From: Flavobacteriales bacterium
GTDB lineage: Bacteria > Bacteroidota > Bacteroidia > Flavobacteriales_D > Sanyastnellaceae
Length of the DNA: 7,269 bases
Reading direction: 5' to 3'
Assembly: GCA_030728235.1 (NCBI GenBank)
Contig: JANRAA010000081.1
Span: forward strand, 1 to 7,269
The notes under the pieces were generated by a model that saw only the letters and a list, made by a program, of their open reading frames with translations, was not told the DNA's origin and made no database searches. Below are positions 1 to 6,206 of this stretch, piece after piece (within the stretch, counting starts at the first letter, position 1; every line of letters starts with the position of its first letter). Made by a program: the position numbers and the translations under genes.

Positions 1-930
1 CTGTCGATACAATTCTTCATTTATGCCCAAACAGTGGGATATGCATTGACATTGCTGATGGCATTGTTCTTCGTTTTGCGAAAAACTGGAAGGATTCGAA
101 TTAGTTGGCAGCCCACCTTCAATCGTCAGATATTAAAGAACAGCTTTCCATACGCGCTCCTCGTTTTGCTGATGATGTTTTACTATAAAACCGACAGCAT
201 CATGCTTGAGCGGATGTTGCCTGAAGGCGATTATTTTGCGGGGATATACGCCCGCGGTTTCAGATTGTTTGAGGCTGGAAATATGATCGGATACCTGTTT
301 GCGGTATTGCTGCTACCGATTTTCTCGAAGTCTTTTGCGATGAAAAGAGCCATGGACAGCATCTTGGATCATGCATTTCGGCTTATGTTATTCGGCAGCA
401 CCATCGCCTTGTTTTGTTCATGGTTTTGGGCAGAGTCCATTTTGAATTTGATTTACACAGAAGACATTTTACCATCGATCGGACCTTTCCAGGTGTTAAT
501 GACCTCCTTCTTCTTTTTGATGTTGGGTCATTTATGGAGCACATTGTTAACGGCGCATGGCAGTTTGAAATCGCTGAACATGATTGCAATAGTTGCAGTA
601 GTGGTGAATATTATTTTGAACTTCACATTGATTCCTGAGTACACCGCTTTGGGATCGGCCGTTGCCAGTTTGATCACCCAAGCTTTAGCGGTAACCCTTC
701 AGTGGTTGATTGCAATGAAGCGAACAGGCGTTAGACTTTCAACACGCACCATTCGCTCAGGGCTGGTTTTTGTGATAATAAGTGGGGTTTCTGCATGGGG
801 GTTGACAATAATACCCGTCAATCCGCTGTTAAGCATGTTAGCATTTCCAATTCTCGCTTTTATCATCGCATGGCTTTTGGGCATATTCAGGTATGCGCAT
901 CTAAAAGCGATCTTGCAGGAAAAGGATTGA
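1..930 (+). CDS. Wzx-type oligosaccharide flippase, C-terminal part (5' end outside window)
   Basis: The reading frame is open to the left edge, so the gene starts upstream; the GTG at 34 is an internal valine, not a start. About 309 residues are visible, ending at TGA 928-930. They form a series of hydrophobic helices separated by short basic loops. A D-S-I-M-L-E segment sits after an early helix, and a late helix reads like the conserved C-terminal block of this family (N-I-I-L-N-F then L-I-P then A-L-G-S-A-V-A-S). This fits polysaccharide flippases of the MATE/MurJ superfamily, which move undecaprenyl-linked repeat units across the inner membrane. The short basic tail is cytoplasmic by inference. 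The wzz-like gene follows after 37 nt on the same strand, supporting a role in exopolysaccharide or O-antigen export. The substrate cannot be told from sequence, and no glycosyltransferase is present in the window. Confidence 0.85.
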   Translation: MSIQFFIYAQTVGYALTLLMALFFVLRKTGRIRISWQPTFNRQILKNSFPYALLVLLMMFYYKTDSIMLERMLPEGDYFAGIYARGFRLFEAGNMIGYLFAVLLLPIFSKSFAMKRAMDSILDHAFRLMLFGSTIALFCSWFWAESILNLIYTEDILPSIGPFQVLMTSFFFLMLGHLWSTLLTAHGSLKSLNMIAIVAVVVNIILNFTLIPEYTALGSAVASLITQALAVTLQWLIAMKRTGVRLSTRTIRSGLVFVIISGVSAWGLTIIPVNPLLSMLAFPILAFIIAWLLGIFRYAHLKAILQEKD

Positions 931-967
931 GCATTGTATTACTTTAGCCAAAATTTTTAGAAAAATA

Positions 968-1996
968 ATGTCGGATCAGGAAAACAACTCGTCTATCGGC
1001 AACATGGATTCTACCAATCTATTGGTATTCATGTTTAAATGGCGCTGGCAACTCATCGCTATTTGTTTTGCAGCAGCAATCATTTCAGCCATTGCTTCAT
1101 TTGTGATTGAAGAAAAATTCAAGTCGAACGTCGTTATGTTCGCTGCCACTCAACACTCAATTGGTGAGCAGTTTTACGAGGAAACCAAAAAGAATGACTT
1201 GTTGGAGTTTGGTGAAAAAGAAGATGCTGAACGCCTGCTTCAAATTCTCAATTCCGACCGTATTCGATCAAAGATTATTACACGCTTCGATCTTTGGGCT
1301 CATTACGAAATTGAACCCTCAGAAGCAGGAGCCAATACATTGATGCAGAAAGAATATGAAAGCAATGTTTCGGCGCGAATGACTCGATTTGGTTCGATTG
1401 AAATTGAAGTTTTGGACAAGAACAATGAAAAAGCCCGCGACATGGCAAATGCCATTGCTTTTCTAGTTGATTCTGTCGCGAATGAGATTCGCAACAACCG
1501 CGCTATGGATGCATTTAAGTATGCTGAAGAATCGTTGACGCAGGTGAAAAATGAAATCACCACCATGGAGGACTCACTCGGGGTATTGCACAACTTAGGA
1601 GTATTTGATTACGCTACTCAGATTGAAGGTTTGAATGAGCAATACGGAACTGCCATCGTTAAAGGTGAGCCATCGCGCGCTCAGCAGATCAAAGAGCAAA
1701 TGGAGAATATCTCGCTGTATGCCAATGCTTTTAACAAACTCACAACCTTGTTAGAAGCGGCCTATGACCGTGAAGCTATTTTGAAAAAACGGTACGACCT
1801 CATGAAGATTGATGCTACTTCGCAGTTGTCGTCGACCTTCGTTGTCGACTACGCGGCTGCATCAGACAAAAAAGCATACCCTGTGCGCTGGTTGATTGTT
1901 GCCATGAGTACCGCATCAGCATTTGTCTTCTCAGTGATCATTATTCTTTTGGTTGAGAATATCCGTCGCTTAAAATTGACAGGTGAGATTTCATGA
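968..1996 (+). CDS. Wzz-type polysaccharide chain-length determinant protein
   Basis: This 342-residue protein has the Wzz layout: a short cytoplasmic N-terminus, a first membrane helix at about residues 28-46 after the basic K-W-R-W patch, a long periplasmic region, and a second helix at about 306-329 ending in a short basic tail. The periplasmic part is rich in charged helices (about 150-280) likely to form coiled coils, as in polysaccharide co-polymerases. The segment V-V-D-Y-A-A (292-297) followed by A-Y-P-V-R-W before helix 2 matches the usual proline-containing membrane-proximal motif. No C-terminal tyrosine-kinase domain is present, so it is a Wzz-like rather than a Wzc-like protein. 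It would set the modal length of the polymer made by the downstream Wzy/WaaL-type protein. The start follows an A-rich leader (AGAAAAATA), which is normal for Bacteroidota. Its stop overlaps the next start by 4 nt. Confidence 0.85.
   Translation: MSDQENNSSIGNMDSTNLLVFMFKWRWQLIAICFAAAIISAIASFVIEEKFKSNVVMFAATQHSIGEQFYEETKKNDLLEFGEKEDAERLLQILNSDRIRSKIITRFDLWAHYEIEPSEAGANTLMQKEYESNVSARMTRFGSIEIEVLDKNNEKARDMANAIAFLVDSVANEIRNNRAMDAFKYAEESLTQVKNEITTMEDSLGVLHNLGVFDYATQIEGLNEQYGTAIVKGEPSRAQQIKEQMENISLYANAFNKLTTLLEAAYDREAILKKRYDLMKIDATSQLSSTFVVDYAAASDKKAYPVRWLIVAMSTASAFVFSVIIILLVENIRRLKLTGEIS
1981..1996 (+). promoter_or_regulatory. Shine-Dalgarno-like site and ATGA stop/start overlap
   Basis: AGGTGAG (1981-1987) lies 5 nt before ATG 1993-1995, inside the last codons of the wzz-like gene. 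The ATG overlaps the wzz TGA (1994-1996). This is a purine-rich, SD-like site in a genome where the other starts mostly have A-rich leaders, and it supports both the chosen start and translational coupling of the two genes. Confidence 0.6.
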
Positions 1997-3273
1997 CCTT
2001 GAGTCGGAACATATCTGTATTATTAGCTGGTATTGGTTTTGCGGTTTGTCAGGCTGTAGCCATTTCCTTCGAATTCTATTTCCTTGCCTTGTTACCAGTG
2101 GTTTTAGGAGTGATCTGGACCGCTTTGTTTCGCATGGACGTGCTGCTAATGTTCATCGTAATGAGCGTTCCAGCGAGTATCAATTTAGAATCTTTGGAGA
2201 TCGGAGGCGTTGGTTTTTACCTGCCCACTGAACCCTTGCTCTTCGGTGTTCTCGTTATATTCATATTCAAGTTATTACTCGGAAACTCAATCGACAAGCG
2301 CATACTTGTCCACCCGATTAGCTTTGTCATCTACCTCATGTTGGGATGGATATTTCTCACATCCATCACAAGTGAATTTCCCGTTGTTTCTTTCAAATTT
2401 CTGCTGGCGCGGATGTGGTTTGTTGCGGGCTTCTATTTCTTAATGGTGCACCTTTTCAAGAAGTTCAACAACTTCAGGCTCATCAGCATGCTTTATCTGT
2501 TTCCGTTGTTTATCATTATCATTTACACGGTTGTAAGGCACGCCGGGTATGGATTTGACAAAACAGCCGGCCACTGGGTCATGGAACCATTTTTCAAAGA
2601 CCATACTTCATACGGGGCTGTGCTGGCAATGTATTTCCCAGTTCTGGTTTCGCTTATCATTCAGCGCAAGGTCAACCCGCTTCTTCGCGTGTTTTTAATT
2701 TTAGGATTTATTGTTCTCACTACAGGCATTGTACTGTCGTATACACGGGCGGCCTGGGTAAGTCTGGTTGTTGCAGGGGGGCTATTTGCACTGATGTTGC
2801 TGCGGATCAAACTACGGACGTTGATTATTGCTTTTGTTGGAATAGCTTCGTTTGTCTGGATAGCACAAGACGACCTGCTTATTTCACTTGAGCGCAACGA
2901 TCAAGATTCATCAGATGATTTAGCAGAGCACGTAGAATCCATTTCGAATGTATCTAGTGACGCATCCAATTTAGAACGACTGAATCGGTGGGAATGTGCA
3001 CTTGCAATGTTTGAGGAAAGACCCTTGGTTGGTTGGGGCCCTGGCACATATCAATTCGTTTATGCGCCTTTTCAACGAAGCAACAGCTTAACCATCATCA
3101 GCACCAACAATGCAGATGGAGGAAATGCCCATAGCGAATACTTGGGTCCATTGGCCGAACAAGGAGTCCCAGGCACAGTGATTTTCCTCATTTTGATTTT
3201 GGCAGTGAGCAGTTTGGTTTTTCGACTTGCCTACACCTTACCAAGTTATGAGTTGAAGAGTATAGTTTTCTAG
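1993..3273 (+). CDS. O-antigen polymerase/ligase (Wzy_C/WaaL family), ended early by an in-frame TAG
   Basis: This is a polytopic inner-membrane protein of the O-antigen ligase/polymerase family, which joins or polymerises lipid-linked polysaccharide on the periplasmic face. As read it has 426 residues with about ten hydrophobic segments. Family features visible are S-Y-T-R-A-A-W (249-255), a large polar loop from about 295 to 395, N-R-W (331-333) followed by G-W-G-P-G-T-Y (347-353), and H380-S381 with G391 and G394. The last set fits the WaaL motif H[NSQ]x9Gxx[GTY], which contains the catalytic histidine. The frame stops at TAG 3271-3273 just after one more helix, but the same frame continues with typical C-terminal family sequence to 3432 (see the separate entry); uninterrupted it would be 479 residues. 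The product as annotated therefore keeps the catalytic loop but lacks the last membrane segments, and may be non-functional unless the TAG is read through or is a sequencing error. Ligase versus polymerase cannot be decided; the Wzz neighbour slightly favours polymerase. Confidence 0.8.
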   Translation: MTLSRNISVLLAGIGFAVCQAVAISFEFYFLALLPVVLGVIWTALFRMDVLLMFIVMSVPASINLESLEIGGVGFYLPTEPLLFGVLVIFIFKLLLGNSIDKRILVHPISFVIYLMLGWIFLTSITSEFPVVSFKFLLARMWFVAGFYFLMVHLFKKFNNFRLISMLYLFPLFIIIIYTVVRHAGYGFDKTAGHWVMEPFFKDHTSYGAVLAMYFPVLVSLIIQRKVNPLLRVFLILGFIVLTTGIVLSYTRAAWVSLVVAGGLFALMLLRIKLRTLIIAFVGIASFVWIAQDDLLISLERNDQDSSDDLAEHVESISNVSSDASNLERLNRWECALAMFEERPLVGWGPGTYQFVYAPFQRSNSLTIISTNNADGGNAHSEYLGPLAEQGVPGTVIFLILILAVSSLVFRLAYTLPSYELKSIVF

Positions 3274-3432
3274 AGCTATCTCGGTTGGGTAACCTATATC
3301 ATTCACGGCGTGTTGAACAACTATTTGGACACCGACAAAGCCAGCATGCCCTTTTGGAGTTTCATAGCAGCTTTGGTGGCTATCGACATTTTCTATAGAG
3401 AAGATGCCATCAGCAAGCAATCGGCTCAGTAA
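3274..3432 (+). pseudogene. Detached C-terminal end of the O-antigen polymerase/ligase gene
   Basis: Directly after TAG 3271-3273, and in the same frame, 52 sense codons run to TAA 3430-3432. The encoded sequence looks like real membrane protein: Y-L-G-W-V-T-Y-I-I-H-G, then L-N-N-Y-L-D-T-D-K, then M-P-F-W and a second hydrophobic helix with a charged tail. From memory, an H-G-x-L-N-N-x-L-D-T-D-K-A-S block is characteristic of the C-terminus of this family in Bacteroidota. There is no plausible independent start near its beginning (the only ATG, at 3346, would give about 28 residues). I read it as the original end of the upstream gene, cut off by a single-base nonsense change such as TGG or TTG to TAG. 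Confidence 0.75.
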
Positions 3433-4652
3433 AATTTACAGGTGAGCAGCGCGGTATCGTCAACGTAAGGCACATCACCGCGGAAAAGATTAAACGCATT
3501 CAGTATTTTGGCATTGATTTCCTCTGCCGTTAGGTGTTGATTTTCTTTACTGATCGCGCTCAGACGCGGAGTACCAAATTCTTCTTCGCTTGCGTTTTCT
3601 TGTTCTACCAATCCGTCGGTATAACAAATAAGCAGCGTGCTCGGCGCAAGGGTCATGGTGCCTTTTTGGATATGTGGCAATTCGTCAAACATCCCCAAAC
3701 CGATAGTTCCCATGGACAACAAATCTAGTCCACCCGCTGGATGCACCAACACAGGTGGATTGTGTCCGCAATTTATATACTCCAAAACACGCGTAGACCG
3801 ATCGAAAGTCCCTATAAAAAGCGTGATGTACTTCTCCCCCATCGCACTTTTCATTACGCGCTCATTGAGCAACTTCACTACTTCTTCGAGGGGAAGATTG
3901 AGATAACTAAAAAACGACATCAGGTAGGCCTGGAAGTTTGCCATTAAGAACGCTGCCGACACCCCTTTTCCAGATACATCGGCCATGCAAAACATAACAC
4001 GGTTGCTATCAAGTTCGATAAAATCGTAATAATCGCCCCCAACTTGCAGGTGTGGTTTGTAGATCGCAGACACATCGTATCGATCATCTTTCGGCAGCAT
4101 GTCTGGAACGAGCATGCTTTGCATTTCTGCCGCCAATTCAAGCTCCTTGCTTATTCGAACCTGGCGCAGATTTTCTTCTGCCAGACGTTTGTTTTGGATA
4201 GCTACAAGAACAATGTTGGTGATTGTTTGAATGAACTTCATGTGTTTGATCACCGGGCTCGTTCCGCGCTTGTTTTCCTCAACATCGCCAACAAGCAAAA
4301 ATGCGATAGGCACATCGTTGTTGTTCACTGGAATCACAATATCGAACGACATCATCTCACCTGTTGAGGAAAGACTGAGCCCCATGTTTTGCGTTGCATT
4401 GAACACCCCTGCATCTTCGATGTCGGGAGGAGCCCCATTGAATCCAAAGTGCAGCATAGACTGCCATTTTCCTTGGTGGCAGTATAGAATCAACTTTTCG
4501 ATACCCAAAGAACCTTCAAGCGTAGCTCGATACAGCCCAAGCAATCCATCAACGTCGAAATCGCTGTTGATGGCATGGGTTATTTCCAACAAAGCGTTGA
4601 GTTTAAAATCGTTCAACGCCTTTCTTGATGGCTGCTTACGAGAATCTGTCAT
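3426..4652 (-). CDS. GAF plus SpoIIE/PP2C-type serine/threonine phosphatase
   Basis: This 408-residue cytoplasmic protein has no signal peptide or membrane helix. Residues about 14-155 look like a GAF-type sensory domain, followed by a helical linker (about 155-185) with the E-L-E-L-A-A-E-M-Q segment that usually precedes RsbU-like phosphatase domains. The SpoIIE/PP2C domain fills the rest, with its metal-binding motifs intact: G-G-D-Y-Y-D (205-210), A-D-V-S-G-K-G (224-230), N-C-G-H-N-P-P (294-300), Y-T-D-G-L-V-E (344-350) and V-D-D-T-A-L-L (397-403). Family members usually dephosphorylate a STAS-domain anti-anti-sigma factor in a partner-switching pathway, but no STAS or kinase partner lies in the window, so the target is unknown. 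The ATG at 4652 is preceded by GGGTGA (4663-4658) at 5 nt. It starts 15 nt after the lpxD-like stop and is probably the last gene of that operon. Its 3' end overlaps the remnant of the opposing gene by 7 nt. Confidence 0.9.
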   Translation of the reverse strand: MTDSRKQPSRKALNDFKLNALLEITHAINSDFDVDGLLGLYRATLEGSLGIEKLILYCHQGKWQSMLHFGFNGAPPDIEDAGVFNATQNMGLSLSSTGEMMSFDIVIPVNNNDVPIAFLLVGDVEENKRGTSPVIKHMKFIQTITNIVLVAIQNKRLAEENLRQVRISKELELAAEMQSMLVPDMLPKDDRYDVSAIYKPHLQVGGDYYDFIELDSNRVMFCMADVSGKGVSAAFLMANFQAYLMSFFSYLNLPLEEVVKLLNERVMKSAMGEKYITLFIGTFDRSTRVLEYINCGHNPPVLVHPAGGLDLLSMGTIGLGMFDELPHIQKGTMTLAPSTLLICYTDGLVEQENASEEEFGTPRLSAISKENQHLTAEEINAKILNAFNLFRGDVPYVDDTALLTCKFY

Positions 4653-4667
4653 TCAGTTCACCCGTTT

Positions 4668-5597
4668 TTAACGGAGTTTTTCGAGAATTTGCGGGATTTT
4701 CCGAATCATCGCAAGTTCACGGAATTTATGTCGTGCTTCTTCAGCAGGACTGCCGAAGTAGGTTATTCCAGGTTCCAAGTCTTTGGTGACACCACTCTGA
4801 CCTAGTACCACCGCCCCTTTTCCAATAGTAACATCGCTTGGCACGCCAACCTGTCCCCACAGAATAACATTGTCTTCTATTTGAACACAACCAGCTATTC
4901 CAACTTGAGCAGCGAATAGGCAGTTGCTACCGATGATGGTGTCGTGACCAACATGCACTTGATTATCAAGTTTCGACCCCGAACCTATGGTTGTTACTGC
5001 TGAAACCCCGCGATCGATGGTACAAAGCGCACCGATTTCCACCTTGTCGCCAATAGATATCCCACCGCAGGTGTGCATTTTATCGTAGCCTTCAGGTCGG
5101 CGTTTGTAGTAAAAAGCGTCTCCACCAATTACTGCGTTTGCATGAATGATACAGTCGTCGCCGATCACAACATCGTCGCCAATCACAGCACCTGCGTTGA
5201 TGATCGTGCGTTCACCTATTGACACTCGATTTCCGATTACTGCACGATCGTGAATCAACGCAGAATCAGCAATTGACGTATCAGCACCCAAATTGCCTTT
5301 CGAAAAAACCGACGGTCGGAAGTAGCGTGTCAGCTTGTTATAATCTCGGAAAGGATCATCGGATACCAGGAGACCTTTTCCGGGCGGACAATCAACATCC
5401 TTATTGATGAGCACAGTTGTCGCCGCGCAGGCAAGCGCTTTGTCATAGTATTTCGGGTGATCTACAAAAACGAGGTCACCGTTTTCGACACGATGTATTT
5501 CATTGATTCCCAGCACCTGATGGTCTGGATCTCCAATAAAGCGGACATCAAGTAGTTTAGCGATATCGGCTAAACTCCAGGCAATTGGGAATTTCAT
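4668..5597 (-). CDS. LpxD-like left-handed beta-helix acyltransferase paralogue
   Basis: This 309-residue protein has an LpxD-like N-terminal domain (about 1-95; compare S-L-A-D-I-A-K-L-L-D and G-D-L-V-F-V-D) followed by hexapeptide repeats (about 104-275, many I-G-D or I-G-S turns) and a short C-terminal helix. The core E-I-G-A-L-C-T-I-D-R-G (187-197) and L-D-N-Q-V-H-V-G-H (210-218) match LpxD, and H218 corresponds to the catalytic histidine. Differences from canonical LpxD are the loop after G-G-D-A-F-Y-Y (158-164) in place of the usual D-G-F-G-F type motif, an aspartate (D255) where the second active-site histidine is expected, and a length about 30 residues below the usual 340. LpxD adds a 3-hydroxyacyl chain to UDP-glucosamine in lipid A synthesis; this protein may instead acylate another nucleotide sugar or have diverged. 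Bacteroidota commonly carry such a second copy beside efp. Start ATG 5597 lies 2 nt after the efp stop, indicating coupled translation. Confidence 0.85.
   Translation of the reverse strand: MKFPIAWSLADIAKLLDVRFIGDPDHQVLGINEIHRVENGDLVFVDHPKYYDKALACAATTVLINKDVDCPPGKGLLVSDDPFRDYNKLTRYFRPSVFSKGNLGADTSIADSALIHDRAVIGNRVSIGERTIINAGAVIGDDVVIGDDCIIHANAVIGGDAFYYKRRPEGYDKMHTCGGISIGDKVEIGALCTIDRGVSAVTTIGSGSKLDNQVHVGHDTIIGSNCLFAAQVGIAGCVQIEDNVILWGQVGVPSDVTIGKGAVVLGQSGVTKDLEPGITYFGSPAEEARHKFRELAMIRKIPQILEKLR
5155..5188 (-). repeat. 18-bp tandem near-repeat within the LpxD-like hexapeptide region
   Basis: Two 16-base copies (5155-5170 and 5173-5188) match at 14 positions and are offset by 18 bp, exactly one hexapeptide coil. 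They encode successive V-I-G-D-D turns (about residues 138-148). The similarity extends to the nucleotide level, so a recent duplication of one coil is possible, although constrained codons explain part of it. Confidence 0.45.
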
Positions 5598-5599
5598 GA

Positions 5600-6166
5600 T
5601 TACTTTTTAATACGTTCAGTATATTCTCCAGTGCGGGTATCCACCTTGATTCTATCGCCTGTATCAACAAACAAAGGAACACGCACTTCAACACCGAGGT
5701 CGAGGGTAGCTGGTTTCATTGTATTTGTTGCTGTATCGCCTTTGATACCTGGCTCCGTGTATACGATTTCCGCTTCGATATGGTTTGGCAATTCACATGA
5801 TAGTGGCAATTCTTCTTCTGCGTGGAATACGATCGTACACACCAAACCATCCTTCAAAAACTGAGGTGCATTGATGATGTGTTCTTTGATTGCAATCTGC
5901 TCGTAGGTGTCTGAATCCATGAAGTGGAATCCCTCTTCATCCTTAAACAGGAACTGATAGTTGCGTGTTTCAATACGAACTGGTTCGATTTTCGCGCCTG
6001 AGTTGAAGGTGTTATCGACCACGCGGCCCGTGTTCAAATTTTTCAATTTGGTGCGGACAAAAGCTGCCCCTTTACCTGGTTTAACGTGCAGAAATTCAAC
6101 TACCTGCCAAAGGTCACCGTTAAATTTGATACACAATCCGTTACGGATTTCTGATGTACTTGCCAT
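5600..6166 (-). CDS. efp: Translation elongation factor P
   Basis: EF-P binds between the ribosomal P and E sites and relieves stalling at consecutive prolines. The 188-residue length is standard. The N-terminal domain carries the tip loop H-V-K-P-G-K-G-A-A-F (27-36), with K32 at the position that is modified in many bacteria, and continues into two OB-like domains. The family signature near the C-terminus is complete, from K151-P-A through G158, V163-P and V167 to G170. The start ATG at 6166 gives the conserved M-A-S-T-S-E-I-R-N-G beginning; a longer frame from 6250 would add 28 residues unlike EF-P and overlap the preceding gene. The ATG is preceded by AAAAAGTA. A candidate promoter lies at 6188-6195, and the lpxD-like gene begins 2 nt after the stop. 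The enzyme that would modify K32 is not in the window. Confidence 0.97.
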   Translation of the reverse strand: MASTSEIRNGLCIKFNGDLWQVVEFLHVKPGKGAAFVRTKLKNLNTGRVVDNTFNSGAKIEPVRIETRNYQFLFKDEEGFHFMDSDTYEQIAIKEHIINAPQFLKDGLVCTIVFHAEEELPLSCELPNHIEAEIVYTEPGIKGDTATNTMKPATLDLGVEVRVPLFVDTGDRIKVDTRTGEYTERIKK

Positions 6167-6187
6167 TACTTTTTCATTGAATGACCG

Positions 6188-6195
6188 CAAAAATA
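6188..6195 (-). promoter_or_regulatory. Candidate Bacteroidota -7 promoter element for efp
   Basis: Read on the minus strand, TATTTTTG is an exact match to TAnnTTTG, the -7 consensus of the primary sigma factor in Bacteroidota. It sits 21 nt before the efp ATG, in the 40-nt gap after the barrel gene. A weak -33 candidate (TTCG, 18 nt further upstream, within the end of the barrel gene) is not convincing by itself. If used, transcription would begin within about 10 nt of the element and give efp a very short leader. Confidence 0.4.
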
Positions 6196-6206
6196 GTGAA
6201 TCTTCG

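Noticed and set aside
953..966. Inverted repeat ATTTTT-AG-AAAAAT before the wzz-like start
   Set aside because: The stem is only A-T pairs with a 2-nt loop, so it cannot act as a stable terminator; it is better explained as the A/T-rich leader typical before Bacteroidota starts.
931..967. Possible promoter before the wzz-like gene (TACTTTAG at 940-947)
   Set aside because: It has one mismatch to TAnnTTTG and no properly spaced -33 element; the 37-nt gap is more simply intra-operonic.
3274..3425. Intrinsic terminator between the converging genes
   Set aside because: No GC-rich hairpin followed by a T run was found on either strand; the stretch reads as coding sequence.
3346..3432. Separate small gene starting at ATG 3346
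   Set aside because: It would be about 28 residues, has no ribosome binding site of note, and is better explained as the tail of the interrupted polymerase/ligase.
4231..4671. Plus-strand open frame of 146 codons antisense to the phosphatase
   Set aside because: It lies wholly opposite a gene with intact catalytic motifs, and its product has no recognisable features; it is a frame shadow.
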